Assembly (NCBI GenBank): GCA_963711065.1
Contig: CAVQCO010000003.1
Coordinates: 186,001 to 250,000, forward strand
Source: Bog-473 sp963711065
GTDB taxonomy: Bacteria; Actinomycetota; Acidimicrobiia; Acidimicrobiales; RAAP-2
Reading direction: 5' to 3'
Length of the DNA stretch: 64,000 nucleotides
Shown here: positions 26,162 through 35,174 of the stretch, piece after piece
How the letters are laid out: every line of letters begins with the position of its first letter
Position numbering within the stretch: position 1 is the stretch's first letter
The notes under the pieces: generated by a model
What the model saw: only the letters and a program-made list of their open reading frames with translations
Told to the model about the DNA's origin: nothing
Databases searched by the model: none
Program-made: the position numbers and the translations under genes

Positions 26162-28627
26162 TCAGGCGACGACCTTCCTCTCTCTCAGATCTGCGATCGC
26201 TGCGGCAGAGTAACCGAGCTCGGTCAGGATGGCGTCGGTGTGCTGCCCGGCCAACGAACCCGGCTCGGCCACGGTCTCGCTCCGGGAGAACGCTATGTAG
26301 GGTCTGAGCCGCAGGTGCTGTCCGAACGTCGGGTGCTCCACCTCGACGAGAAGATCTGCCGCCTCGGCGAACTCGACGGACTGCAGCACGCTCTCGGGTG
26401 GCGCACGATGGGCCACCACGCACCCGACGTCGGCGGCCAGCAGCCGGTCTTCCCAGTACTGGGCCGGCTTGCCGGCGAACGCCTCCGCCAGGACCTCGGC
26501 CAGCGCGGCATCGTTGGAGCTCCGAGCTTCCTCGTCCGTGAACCGAGCGTCACCGGCCAGGTCCACTTCCTCCGCCAGGGCGCCGCACAGGGCGGTCCAC
26601 TCGTCGGCGTAGGGAGCGGCGAGGTACACCCACTCGTCGGCGGCCTGGTAGAGCCGGTAACGGGCCGAGTAGCCGAGTAGCTCGGAATCGGCCGCCTGCG
26701 TGGGCGGCCGGTCCTTGTACTCGACCATGTCGTCGGCCAACGCATGCGCCGTCGAGGTCAGCATCGTGGTGAGCATTTCCTGTGCGGTCCCTGTCCGGTC
26801 GCGCACGAGCAGGCCGAGCGTCATGGCGCTGGCCGCGGTCAGCGCCGAGATCCCGTCTGCCTGTGCGTACTCGGTCGTCCCTGCGCCGGACAGGTGCATG
26901 GCGTCGGCCCGGATCTCCTGCAACGACAGACCCGGGCGCTCCTCAATGGCCGAGCCGATGTTGCGCATGACGAGGCCGCTGCCGGCACCGATGGTCGGGG
27001 CGTAGGCGGGCCGGTCCCCGCAAGGGCCGTCGATCCCGTAGCCAGGCGCGTTGAGGTAGACGAGGTCGGGATTGATCCCCCGCAGGGTGCCCGCGTCGAC
27101 GCCCTGGCGCTCTGCCACACCGGCGCGGAACGACTGCAGCACGATGTCGGACTTCTGGGCCAGTGCATGGACGATCTTTCGTCCCTCGTCGGTCGACAGG
27201 TCGACGCAGATGGACTCCTTTCCCTGCATGCACTTCGCCGCCCCAACCTCCGGGAACGGCAGCAGTCCCCGCATGGGCTCGCCCTCAACGGGTTCGACCT
27301 TGATGACGCGGGCCCCCACCTCACGCAGCACCGTGCCACCGAACGGCGCCGCGAAGAAAGTCCCGAGCTCGAGCACCGTGACGTCGCCGAGCGCAGGGTG
27401 CTGCGGCGGTGACTGAGCGATGGGCGCGAGGTCGGACGCGTCCCAGGGTGCGGCGCGCAGTCCCTCACCGTCCCCGTCGAGCACCGGTGCGCCCCGTCCG
27501 AATACGGCCGGCGTTTCCGACATCTTGAGGATGGGTCCCGGCTGCCGCACGAGGCCGCGCTCGGCGTCGTCGATCTCGACGACCGCGCCGAGATGCTGCA
27601 TCTGCGGGTGGTCGAGGAGCTCGCTCCCACGTCGCATCGTCTCCGCCCAGACATTGTGATCGGCGTCGAAGATCTCGTTCCACTCGGCCAACGTCTTGGA
27701 CTGGACCGCCTCGTAGAGCTTGTCCCAGAACTCACCGGTCTTGGGCGTGTCGGCCGCCCACACGGCTTCCTTCCATTCCTCGTCCTGGAGCATCCAGTCC
27801 AGGCCCATGACCTTGAGCATCTCCATGTAGAGGTGCAGTTGGACCTGGGAGAATTGCAGCCAGCGCCCGTCCTTGCTGAGCGCGATGAGCAGCATGAAGA
27901 CCATCGGCGAGAGCGGCAGGCCGTGTTTGCCGAAGGGCGACGACGGCGTGAAGGCATCGGGGAACTTCGACGTGATCACGTTGAGGTACCAGTTCCACGT
28001 CCCGAGCGATGCGAGGCCGTTGACGAGCGTGGCCTCGACGTGCTGGCCCCGCCCACTGCGCCCGCGCTCGTACAATGCCGAGCAGATGCCGGTCAGGAGC
28101 TGCTGGCTGGCCCCGTAGCTGCAGTAGGGCACCGAGACGTGCGCCGGCCCCTGGCGCGCCACCATGCCCTGCGACGCCCACAGCGCACCCACCCGGGCCA
28201 TGACGAGCGCCTCATAGGCCTTGGCGTTGGCGTAGGGCCCTTTCCGCCCGAAGCCCGTCACCGACCCGTACACCAGGCGCGGGTTGGCGGCGGACAGGTC
28301 CTCGTAGCCCAGACCCAGCCGCTCCACGATGCCGGGACGGAACGTCTCGATGAGGACGTCGGCCCCGAGGGCCATGTCCCACGCGAGTGCAGCGTCTCCG
28401 GCGTCGTGCAGGTCGAGCACCATGGATTTCTTGCCCCGGCAGATCAGGGGGTAGGACGGGAGGCCCCGCAGCGCGCTCCCGCCCGGCGGCTCCACCAGCA
28501 CCACCTCCGCCCCGAAGTCCGCCAACGTCTGGCTGGCCTGCGCCCCGGCCGGACTGTTCGACAGATCGAGCACGCGCAGGCCCGAGAGCGGGCCTGCCGG
28601 TGCTCCGGCGGTCGGATCGTCTTCCAT
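26162..28627 (-). CDS. Fused double CaiB/BaiF family CoA-transferase
   Basis: An 821-residue protein with two complete class III CoA-transferase domains (about 14-400 and 420-821). Each starts with the family's nucleotide-binding-like strand: LRVLDLSNSPAGAQASQTLADFGAEV and VTVLELGTFFAAPFGG. The second domain keeps the position of the catalytic Asp (AQADGISALTAAS). In the first the aligned position reads PYCSYGASQQ, with Ser in place of Asp, so that half may be inactive. ATG at 28627 with GGAGGA upstream. Mycobacterial Rv1866 has a similar double length. It moves CoA between acids, or races alpha-methyl stereochemistry. Confidence 0.88.
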   Translation of the reverse strand: MEDDPTAGAPAGPLSGLRVLDLSNSPAGAQASQTLADFGAEVVLVEPPGGSALRGLPSYPLICRGKKSMVLDLHDAGDAALAWDMALGADVLIETFRPGIVERLGLGYEDLSAANPRLVYGSVTGFGRKGPYANAKAYEALVMARVGALWASQGMVARQGPAHVSVPYCSYGASQQLLTGICSALYERGRSGRGQHVEATLVNGLASLGTWNWYLNVITSKFPDAFTPSSPFGKHGLPLSPMVFMLLIALSKDGRWLQFSQVQLHLYMEMLKVMGLDWMLQDEEWKEAVWAADTPKTGEFWDKLYEAVQSKTLAEWNEIFDADHNVWAETMRRGSELLDHPQMQHLGAVVEIDDAERGLVRQPGPILKMSETPAVFGRGAPVLDGDGEGLRAAPWDASDLAPIAQSPPQHPALGDVTVLELGTFFAAPFGGTVLREVGARVIKVEPVEGEPMRGLLPFPEVGAAKCMQGKESICVDLSTDEGRKIVHALAQKSDIVLQSFRAGVAERQGVDAGTLRGINPDLVYLNAPGYGIDGPCGDRPAYAPTIGAGSGLVMRNIGSAIEERPGLSLQEIRADAMHLSGAGTTEYAQADGISALTAASAMTLGLLVRDRTGTAQEMLTTMLTSTAHALADDMVEYKDRPPTQAADSELLGYSARYRLYQAADEWVYLAAPYADEWTALCGALAEEVDLAGDARFTDEEARSSNDAALAEVLAEAFAGKPAQYWEDRLLAADVGCVVAHRAPPESVLQSVEFAEAADLLVEVEHPTFGQHLRLRPYIAFSRSETVAEPGSLAGQHTDAILTELGYSAAAIADLRERKVVA

Positions 28628-28657
28628 CGTTGGTCTCCCCGGCTCGAGTCCTCCGTG

Positions 28658-28675
28658 ATTAGAGTATACTGAATA
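28658..28675 (+). promoter_or_regulatory. Regulon element d, between double CaiB and enoyl-CoA hydratase
   Basis: ATTAGAGTATACTGAATA lies centrally in the 75-base divergent region, 31 bases from the CaiB ATG and 28 from the hydratase GTG. The core AGTATACT is palindromic, giving a TATACT -10 hexamer on both strands. Both genes would then have leaders of about 26 bases. Confidence 0.75.
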
Positions 28676-28702
28676 GGGCTCAGGCAGACGACTCAGGAGA
28701 GC

Positions 28703-29536
28703 GTGGCGACCGTGACAGAACCCTCCGTTGAGACCACCGGCGACAAGGAGCCCGTGATCGTCACGGAGGTCGTGGACCGGGTCGGGACCATCACACTGAA
28801 CCGGCCGGCGCGCCGCAACGCCCTGAACGGCGAGCTGATCGCAGCCCTCGACGATGCCGTGCGCCACATGGCGGAGGACCCCGGGGCCAAGGTGATCGTG
28901 CTGACCGGGGCCGCGCCCGAGGGGGGACACGGCGGGTTCTGCTCCGGTGGCGACGTGAAGAGCGGCGGCCGCGGCTCGCCGGGGAGCGAGAAAGGCGTTC
29001 CTGCGAACGCGCTGTCGGGCGACCTCGCCCGCCACGACCTGCACGCGGCCATGCTGCTGCATCTCATGCCGAAGCCGACCATCGCCATGGTGGGAGGTCC
29101 GGCCGTCGGGGCCGGCTGCAGCCTCGCCGCCGCCTGCGACCTGCGCTTCGCCTCCGATGATTCCGTGTTCGCCACCAACTTCTCGCCGAACGGGCTCTCG
29201 GGTGACTACGGGGGGTCCTTCTTCTGGACGCGCATCGGAGGCACCGCACTGGCCCGACGGCTCTACCTGCTCAACGAGAAGATCCCTGCGGAGCAGGCGC
29301 TCTCGCTCGGCATGGTGCACGCCGTGCGCCCGGCCGCCGAGCTCCGGACCTACACCTACGAGATTGCCAACCAGCTCGTGCGCACCCCGGCCACCCTGCT
29401 GGCGCTCGTCAAGGACAACCTCAACGAGGCCGAGGACGAGGTCGAACGCAGGCGTTGGCTCTTCGCCCACGAGGCAGAGAATCAGGGGGAGTCGGCCCGG
29501 GCGACGATGGAACGCCTGGCGCAGAAGGAGACGTAG
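28703..29536 (+). CDS. Enoyl-CoA hydratase/isomerase
   Basis: A 277-residue crotonase-fold protein. GGFCSGGDVKSGG near residue 72 and GGPAVGAGCSLAAACD near 132 form the CoA and oxyanion sites. A loop near 165 (SPNGLSGDYGGSFFW) has Asp where hydratases have the second Glu. Such variants include isomerases and dehydratases, so the exact reaction is open. GTG at 28703 has AGGAG just upstream. Divergently paired with the CoA-transferase operon through element d. Confidence 0.88.
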   Translation: MATVTEPSVETTGDKEPVIVTEVVDRVGTITLNRPARRNALNGELIAALDDAVRHMAEDPGAKVIVLTGAAPEGGHGGFCSGGDVKSGGRGSPGSEKGVPANALSGDLARHDLHAAMLLHLMPKPTIAMVGGPAVGAGCSLAAACDLRFASDDSVFATNFSPNGLSGDYGGSFFWTRIGGTALARRLYLLNEKIPAEQALSLGMVHAVRPAAELRTYTYEIANQLVRTPATLLALVKDNLNEAEDEVERRRWLFAHEAENQGESARATMERLAQKET

Positions 29537-29548
29537 CGCGACCGGCCG

Positions 29549-29701
29549 TCAGGGGTGCGAGGGTGTGGTCTGGACCTGGGCCTGCGTCCCCGAGTGCAGG
29601 GCCCCGGAGGCCGACGCCAGCGCCCCACTCCAGAGGCCGATCGTGGCGGCGACGGAGCACAGGAACCCGACGGCGATGGCGCGACCCGGGTGATTCCTCA
29701 T
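29549..29701 (-). CDS. Small secreted peptide (50 aa), hypothetical
   Basis: Short reading frame in the convergent gap between the hydratase and the dehydrogenase. It encodes MRNHPGR, then a hydrophobic stretch (AIAVGFLCSVAATIGLWSG) and ALASASGA, an ideal Sec signal peptide with a signal-peptidase I site, leaving a mature tail of only about 20 residues rich in Ser, Thr and Gln. ATG at 29701; the ribosome site is weak (GAGAG 10 bases upstream). Codon third positions are GC-rich as in real genes. It could be a genuine micropeptide or chance; I recognise no family. Confidence 0.4.
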   Translation of the reverse strand: MRNHPGRAIAVGFLCSVAATIGLWSGALASASGALHSGTQAQVQTTPSHP

Positions 29702-29779
29702 AGGGGAACTCTCGTCCCCAAATGTTTGAGGAGTGCGCGAGAAACCTAAGAAGATTCGCAGAATCCGAGGGGGTCGGAC

Positions 29780-31051
29780 CTAGCGCTCCGGCTGCGTCCC
29801 CACCCTGAGGTCCCGATAAGGGACGTCTTTGTCGACGCTGGGATCCCGGGGCAGGCCCAGGGCCCGCTCGCCGAGGACGTTGAGCTGGATCTCGTCGGAA
29901 CCGCCCCCGAGGCGGTTGCCCGGGCTGGCCAGGTTCACCGTCTGCAGGTCTCCCTCCAGCGGCGACGACCTGCCCGTCAGCATCCCCCACGCACCGACGA
30001 TCCGGTAGGAGAGGTCGCGGGACTGCTGGCAGATGCGCGCCGTGGTCAGCTTGGCGATGGAGCCGTCGGCCCCGGTGAGCTTCCCGCCCGCGGCGCCGCT
30101 GCGGCGCATCGTCCACCCGTTGACTCGGATCTGGGAGACATAGCGGGCCAGGTCCTGACGGATGACGGGGTCACTCGAGGCGCCGAACGACTGAGCCAGT
30201 TCGACCATCACCTTGGCCGGGACCGCCCCGGCCGAGATCGGGCTCTTGCGCGCCCGTGCGGCTTCGCGGGCCCGGTCGAGCACCTCGCCCACCTTGCGGT
30301 CGAGGTCGCCTTCCGATCCCGAGCGGGCCATGACCAGGCCGAACAGGCCTCCGCCGGCGACGGAGTTGCGCTCGTTGAGCAGCGTCGTCTGCGCGACCCG
30401 CCACCCGTCGTTGACGTCGCCGATGACGCGGTCGATCCGGACCCGGGCCGCGGTCAGGAAGACCTCGCAGAAGTTGGATGCGCCGTTCATCTGCTTGAGA
30501 GGGCGTACCTCGATTCCCGGCTGCTTCATGTCGATGGCGAAGTACGTGATACCGGCGTGCTTGGGCACGTCGACGTCGGTCCGGGCCAGCAGCATGCCGA
30601 GGTCCGCCGAGTCGGCCGCCGAGTTCCAGACCTTCTGACCCGTGACGACCCACTCGTCGCCGTCGAGTACAGCGCGCGTCCCGATGCTGGCCAGGTCCGA
30701 TCCCGACCCGGGCTCGCTGAACAGCTGGCACCAGGCTGCCTCACCGGTCGCGATGGGCCGCACCAACTCGTGCTGGAGGGCCTCGGTGGCGTGCTCGAGC
30801 ACGGTCGGTGCCGCCAGCCGTGCGGCCATCGCCCCGACCGGCGGGCCGATGACCTTGTTCTCGGCCAGCACGCCGGAAATGGTCGCGGCGTCGCGCCGCG
30901 AGAGGCCCCGGCCACCGAGTCCGGCGGGCCACGCGGGGTAGGCATATCCGGCATCGGCGAGACGCAGCCACCACTCGCGCACGGTGATAGACGTGTCCCA
31001 GTTGGCGTCGACCCAGGCCTGGACCTCGGCGGCCAGGCCGCCCTCGCTCAC
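29780..31051 (-). CDS. Acyl-CoA dehydrogenase
   Basis: A 423-residue FAD-dependent dehydrogenase. WCQLFSEPGSGSDLAS near residue 112, VVTGQKVWNS near 138 and the C-terminal LGGGSDEIQLNVLGERALGLPR are family signatures. The variant GGGSDEIQ of the usual GGTSEI loop is typical of actinobacterial steroid/terpenoid-cluster enzymes that work as unequal pairs. The GTG start at 31051 overlaps the stop of the MaoC-like gene (GTGA), so the two are translated together. No obvious second subunit follows immediately; a partner could be elsewhere in the cluster. Confidence 0.93.
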   Translation of the reverse strand: MSEGGLAAEVQAWVDANWDTSITVREWWLRLADAGYAYPAWPAGLGGRGLSRRDAATISGVLAENKVIGPPVGAMAARLAAPTVLEHATEALQHELVRPIATGEAAWCQLFSEPGSGSDLASIGTRAVLDGDEWVVTGQKVWNSAADSADLGMLLARTDVDVPKHAGITYFAIDMKQPGIEVRPLKQMNGASNFCEVFLTAARVRIDRVIGDVNDGWRVAQTTLLNERNSVAGGGLFGLVMARSGSEGDLDRKVGEVLDRAREAARARKSPISAGAVPAKVMVELAQSFGASSDPVIRQDLARYVSQIRVNGWTMRRSGAAGGKLTGADGSIAKLTTARICQQSRDLSYRIVGAWGMLTGRSSPLEGDLQTVNLASPGNRLGGGSDEIQLNVLGERALGLPRDPSVDKDVPYRDLRVGTQPER

Positions 31052-32331
31052 CCCTCGCCCTTGGCCTTGCGCTCGGCGACGATCTCGTGGTGCCGCTCGA
31101 GCATGGCGATCGCCTGGGCGGCCAGTTCGGCCGGGGGCTCGGGCAAGCGGACCGGGCCGTGCTCGCGGCTGGGCAGGGCGACGGTGGCCTTCGCGGGACA
31201 GGTGACCGTGTCGCGCTGGTTGGTGCCGCGCATCTCGACGTCGACCACGCACCGTCCGTCCTCGTGGCGCTTGTCGACGACCTCACCGGTGAGGATGTGC
31301 GTGTCGCCGATGTAGTTGAACTTGCGGATCTCGGAGCTCTGGGTGACGAGCCAGCCGTCGTCGCCCATGAAGTCGGTCATGTAGTGGCTGAGCCAGCAGT
31401 CGCGCATCACCCCGTAGTCGTACGCCATCGGATTCCCGATGGCCTGGGCCCAGGCCGAGTCCCAGTGGACCCGTTGCGCGACGTCGGGGACGCCGTACTC
31501 GTTCTTCACGTAGAAGGGTGCGATGCGCTGCCGGTTCTTGTAGGCGATGCGGTTGGTGCAGGGCTCGTAGGGGACGAACCCGTAGCCGCCCGCGTGGAAG
31601 ACGATCATGTCGGTCGTCGTCAACGGCCCCTTGGCCATGGGGTTGAGCACGTCGCCGACGTGGACGTCCTCCCAGTATCGAGGCAGCGGTCCGCGGACCT
31701 CTTCCGCTTCGTAGACGGCGTCGATCTCGGCGATGTCCTCGTCGGTGTAGGTCGCCGGCTCGAGGGCCGAGTACTTGCCCTTCTCCCGCGCCGTCTTTCG
31801 CTCCGTGTGGATGGCCAGCGTCCGCGAGATGGCGACGATCTCGGCGCGTTGGTTCATCTTCACGCTGGCGTAGGTGACGAGGATGGAGCGCTCGGCGAAT
31901 TCCGACTTTTTCTCCACGACGGACTCGGTACCGCCGAAGCTGTAGAGGGAGTCGCCCTGGAGGAGCGGGCGGAACCACTGCCAGGTGCTGCCCGACACGA
32001 AGACGTGGATGCCACGGAACGACGGCCGCTTGATCCGCTCCTTCGGCGGGTCGCCGTAGAGGGGCCGGTTGAGGGCGATCGGGATCATGGGCGGTGCGAT
32101 CTGGCCGCCCCAGCGCGTCGTCGTGCCGTAGTCCTCGGAGGCGAAGAGCGGGTTGTCGTCGCCGTAGCTGCGGGCGAAGTTGCGCATGGAGTCGGGCGTG
32201 GCCGTCGTGAGGAACTCACGCGCCCCCGAAGGCGCCCACCGGCCGACCAGCGCCTTGGCCCGTTCGATGTCGTCTTCCTTGAACTGGAAGTCGGTGGCCT
32301 TCTCGAACTCTTCGGATGTCGTCGTCGCCAT
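31048..32331 (-). CDS. MaoC-like double hot-dog acyl dehydratase
   Basis: A 427-residue protein with two hot-dog domains: an N-terminal FAS1/MaoC_dehydrat_N-like half (NFARSYGDDNPLFASEDYG near residue 50) and a C-terminal half (WDSAWAQAIGNPMAYDYGVMRDCWLSHYMTDFMGDDG near 310). This group hydrates or dehydrates enoyl-CoA esters. The His expected in the hydratase-2 motif is replaced in the second half by a Tyr-Asp arrangement, so activity is uncertain. ATG at 32331 with AAGGGGAG upstream. First gene of a two-gene operon with an acyl-CoA dehydrogenase under element e. Confidence 0.82.
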   Translation of the reverse strand: MATTTSEEFEKATDFQFKEDDIERAKALVGRWAPSGAREFLTTATPDSMRNFARSYGDDNPLFASEDYGTTTRWGGQIAPPMIPIALNRPLYGDPPKERIKRPSFRGIHVFVSGSTWQWFRPLLQGDSLYSFGGTESVVEKKSEFAERSILVTYASVKMNQRAEIVAISRTLAIHTERKTAREKGKYSALEPATYTDEDIAEIDAVYEAEEVRGPLPRYWEDVHVGDVLNPMAKGPLTTTDMIVFHAGGYGFVPYEPCTNRIAYKNRQRIAPFYVKNEYGVPDVAQRVHWDSAWAQAIGNPMAYDYGVMRDCWLSHYMTDFMGDDGWLVTQSSEIRKFNYIGDTHILTGEVVDKRHEDGRCVVDVEMRGTNQRDTVTCPAKATVALPSREHGPVRLPEPPAELAAQAIAMLERHHEIVAERKAKGEG

Positions 32332-32368
32332 GGCTCCCCTTGGCCTCGCTCCGGTCGCTCGCATCGGC

Positions 32369-32386
32369 TAAAGAGTATACTAAAAG
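32369..32386 (+). promoter_or_regulatory. Regulon element e, upstream of MaoC-dehydrogenase operon
   Basis: TAAAGAGTATACTAAAAG, 38 bases upstream of the MaoC-like ATG. The reverse strand supplies a TATACT -10 for that operon and a leader of about 37 bases containing the ribosome site. Confidence 0.72.
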
Positions 32387-32432
32387 CCGGACGGGACCAC
32401 CCGCCGGGAGCTCCCGTCGTCGGGACGCGGGC

Positions 32433-33596
32433 TCAGTCCTGCGGTGGCGCCGGCACGCTCGGGAAGAGCTCCTGGAAGGCACCCACCCGGATGCGCCGGC
32501 TGACGGCGGCGTCGACCCCGTCGAAGAGCTCGTGCAGCGTCTTCTGGGTGTGGCCGAACGTTCCTTCGAAGTGCGGGTAGTCGCTCCCCCACATCACGTT
32601 CTGCCATCCCATCGCCGAGTTGGCCGCGACCGCGGAGAGGTCGTGCTGGAAGGACGCGTAGACCTGGTCGTAGAGGAAGCGGCTCGGGAGCTTGGACAGC
32701 GTCGGCTTCACCGCGGCACCGTGCTGGCGGTAGCCCTCGTCCATGCGGTCGGCGATGAAGGGACCCCATGTCGCCCCGCCCTCGGACACGAGGACCCTGA
32801 GCTCGGGGTGGCGGTCGAGTGCCCCGCACGCGATGAGCTGGGTGACCGCCCGCTGGCCGCCGTACGTCGTCTCGACATAGTTGAGGACGGCGCCGCCTCG
32901 ACCCCGGTAGTAGATCCCCGTGCGCTCCGTCGGGTCGTGCGGCTCGGTGCCGATGTGGAAGCCGACGACCATGCCGGTCTCGGCGAAGGCGGCCCAGAGC
33001 GGGTCCCACTCCTCGTCGTTCCACTCCGGCCGGCCGAACGGAGGCCGGACCGGCAGGAAGCCGCACATGAAGCCGCCCGCGTGGGCACGCTTGACCTCGG
33101 CGACGGCGTCGTCGATGTCGATGAGGGGAATGGATGCCACGCACACGAAACGGGGCGAGTGGTTCTGGAACCCGAGCGCCCAGTCGTTCAAGGCGCGGCA
33201 GCCTTCCTTCACGACGCGGGGAGTCCGCACGTTGAAGGTCCAAATGCCGAGCGAGGGGTACATGACCTCGCCCCACACGCCCTCGTCGTCGAGGTCCCTG
33301 ATCCGCGCCACGGGGTCGTTGCCCCCGATCACCCGGTTGATGAAGTCGTCCTCCTGCGTGCCGATAGGCCGGGCGTTGATGCCGAGTCCCTTCTTCGGCT
33401 TGTCCCCCTTCGGGAGGTCGCGCCGGAACTCCTGCCCGTCGATGTAGATGGTCTCGAAGTCGCCGCTGGGGTCCTTGACGCTGCGGGGCAGGCGCTCCCT
33501 GATGTCCTCGGGCAGCGAGGCGAACAGGTCCGGTGGCTCCATCAGGTGCGAGTCACCCGAGTTCGCCCACAATTTCTTCTCTGCCAGGTCGCCCAT
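32433..33596 (-). CDS. Amidohydrolase family 2 (ACMSD-like) protein
   Basis: A 387-residue TIM-barrel metal hydrolase or decarboxylase. The metal motif GDSHLMEP (DxH) is near residue 15. HPELRVLVSEGGATWGPFIADRMDEGY near 275 and MWGSDYPHFEG near 345 supply the second-shell Glu and the catalytic Asp. These PF04909 proteins decarboxylate or hydrolyse cyclic acids. ATG at 33596 with GGGAGG upstream; an in-frame start nine codons earlier is less likely. Regulon-like element h is 32 bases upstream. A second homologue is at 52187-53314. Confidence 0.9.
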   Translation of the reverse strand: MGDLAEKKLWANSGDSHLMEPPDLFASLPEDIRERLPRSVKDPSGDFETIYIDGQEFRRDLPKGDKPKKGLGINARPIGTQEDDFINRVIGGNDPVARIRDLDDEGVWGEVMYPSLGIWTFNVRTPRVVKEGCRALNDWALGFQNHSPRFVCVASIPLIDIDDAVAEVKRAHAGGFMCGFLPVRPPFGRPEWNDEEWDPLWAAFAETGMVVGFHIGTEPHDPTERTGIYYRGRGGAVLNYVETTYGGQRAVTQLIACGALDRHPELRVLVSEGGATWGPFIADRMDEGYRQHGAAVKPTLSKLPSRFLYDQVYASFQHDLSAVAANSAMGWQNVMWGSDYPHFEGTFGHTQKTLHELFDGVDAAVSRRIRVGAFQELFPSVPAPPQD

Positions 33597-33627
33597 GCGC
33601 CCTCCCGTGATCCCGACGCTCAATATG

Positions 33628-33645
33628 CAAATAGTGTTCTCATAT
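33628..33645 (-). promoter_or_regulatory. Regulon element h (divergent copy), upstream of amidohydrolase
   Basis: Minus-strand reading ATATGAGAACACTATTTG. It keeps GAG, the AC step and the ACTATTT arm but departs in the centre. It lies 32 bases from the amidohydrolase ATG in a short AT-rich island. Weaker match than the others. Confidence 0.45.
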
Positions 33646-33686
33646 ATGCCGCCGCTGTCAAGCGAGGAGGGAACGACCAGGTCAGC

Positions 33687-35117
33687 TCAGCGCATCAGGG
33701 CGCCGAGCGCCTCGAGGTGCCGGCGCATGCGGTGACGGGCCAGCTCGCGGTCGCCATCCTCGATGGCCCGCGCGATGCCCTCGTGGGTGCGCAGCACCTC
33801 GGCCGTGATCTGCTTCTGCGCCTTCGGGGCGAGCCGCTCGATCTGGTGCAGGCGACTGAGTCGGATCAGCACCAGGGCGACCAGTTGGAGCACCCGGTTG
33901 TGCGCCGCGGCCGCGACGGCGGCATGCAGGTCGTGCACCGCCTCCGCCCGCTCGGCGTCGGAGGCGTGCTCTTCGCGGGTGAGCGCCTCCCGCAGCCCGG
34001 CCGTCCCCACGTCGTCGATGCGCGCCGCCGCCAGGTCCGTGATGGCGACCTCGACACCGGTGCGCAGCTCGGCCAGCTCGGCCAGCTGCATGCCGCGTCG
34101 CGCCAGGTAGATGGCGGCCATCTCCGTGACCGCGTTGGTGCTCGGCGCCATGACGAAGAGGCCGCCGCCCGGTCCCCGGCGCATGCGGGCGATCTGATGG
34201 TGCTCGAGCAGCCGCACCGCCTCGCGCAGCAGGGCGCGGCTGACGCCCTCGCGCTCGATCAGCTCGGGCTCGGTCCCCACCAGCTCGCCGGGCTGCATCC
34301 CCTCGGTGACGATGACCTGGGTGATGTTGCGCGCCACCGTCTCGGCCCCCTTGCCCTGACTGGACTGGGTCAGGACCACCGAGTCGGGCAGGAGCTGACG
34401 GGTCGATCGGCGGCGGCGGAAGAAGTCGGCCTCGGCCTGCAGGTGCTTGCGCATGCGGTTGCGGGCGAGCCCGCCGTCGCCGGCCATGATCGCCTCGGCG
34501 ACCATGGCGTGAGCATGCCTCGTCTCCTTGGCGATGCTGCTGCCGAAGCCCTGCCAGTCGGGCGAGTACAGCTGTGCCACACGATTGAAGACGTCGACGA
34601 AGAGCTCGAGGCCCGCATTGCGGCTGATGGCGCCGACCAGTGCGTGGAGCTCACGGGGGTCGCTCCCGGGCTCGACCGGATCGTTCTCCGCGAAATGGCG
34701 GAGCTCCGCCAGGTCGTTCTCGTCGGTCCGCTCGGACGCCAGCTGGCAGGCGATCTCCTCCAGGATGATGCGGGCCTCGAAGATCTCGTCGAGACGGGCG
34801 TCGACCCGGTGCAGGTACAACACCACCGCATCGATCACCGCCCCGACCGTCGGCTCCGTGATGACCAGCCCGCCACCGGGCCCGCGGCGGGTCCGGGCGA
34901 CCTGTTGGTGCTCCACCAGCCGCACCGCCTCACGGAACACGGCCCGGCTCACCTGGTAACGCTCGAGCAGGTCGGACTCGGACCCGAGCACCTCGCCGAC
35001 CGGCCACCCGAGGGCCATCACGTCCTCGACGATGAGATCGGCCACCTTGGCCGCCCGCTTGGCGTTCGAATCGGCACCCGGACGTGGCATGTCGCGGGTC
35101 GCCGTCGAGGTCGTCAT
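33687..35117 (-). CDS. Tandem GntR/FCD transcriptional regulator
   Basis: A 476-residue regulator made of two complete FadR-subfamily units in one chain. Unit 1 (about 20-245) has the winged helix LLERYQVSRAVFREAVRLVE and a wing RRGPGGGLVIT, then an FCD helical domain. Unit 2 (about 258-476) repeats this: LIEREGVSRALLREAVRLLE, RRGPGGGLFVM, FCD. Each FCD keeps three likely metal-binding His (ELH, HAHAM, KHL; DLH, THEG, RHL). FCD domains sense acids or acyl-CoA. A single chain could bind an asymmetric site. Element i lies 58 bases upstream, so autoregulation is likely, and it is the best candidate regulator of the shared element. Confidence 0.93.
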   Translation of the reverse strand: MTTSTATRDMPRPGADSNAKRAAKVADLIVEDVMALGWPVGEVLGSESDLLERYQVSRAVFREAVRLVEHQQVARTRRGPGGGLVITEPTVGAVIDAVVLYLHRVDARLDEIFEARIILEEIACQLASERTDENDLAELRHFAENDPVEPGSDPRELHALVGAISRNAGLELFVDVFNRVAQLYSPDWQGFGSSIAKETRHAHAMVAEAIMAGDGGLARNRMRKHLQAEADFFRRRRSTRQLLPDSVVLTQSSQGKGAETVARNITQVIVTEGMQPGELVGTEPELIEREGVSRALLREAVRLLEHHQIARMRRGPGGGLFVMAPSTNAVTEMAAIYLARRGMQLAELAELRTGVEVAITDLAAARIDDVGTAGLREALTREEHASDAERAEAVHDLHAAVAAAAHNRVLQLVALVLIRLSRLHQIERLAPKAQKQITAEVLRTHEGIARAIEDGDRELARHRMRRHLEALGALMR

Positions 35118-35174
35118 CGGCCAATCCTACCGGGGTCCGATGGCCGGTCTCACGTTTTGACCTGCACCTTCGGC

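Noticed and set aside
29680..29720. CATAGGGGAACTCTCGTCCCC as another regulon element
   Set aside because: Poor match, and it lies downstream of both flanking genes.
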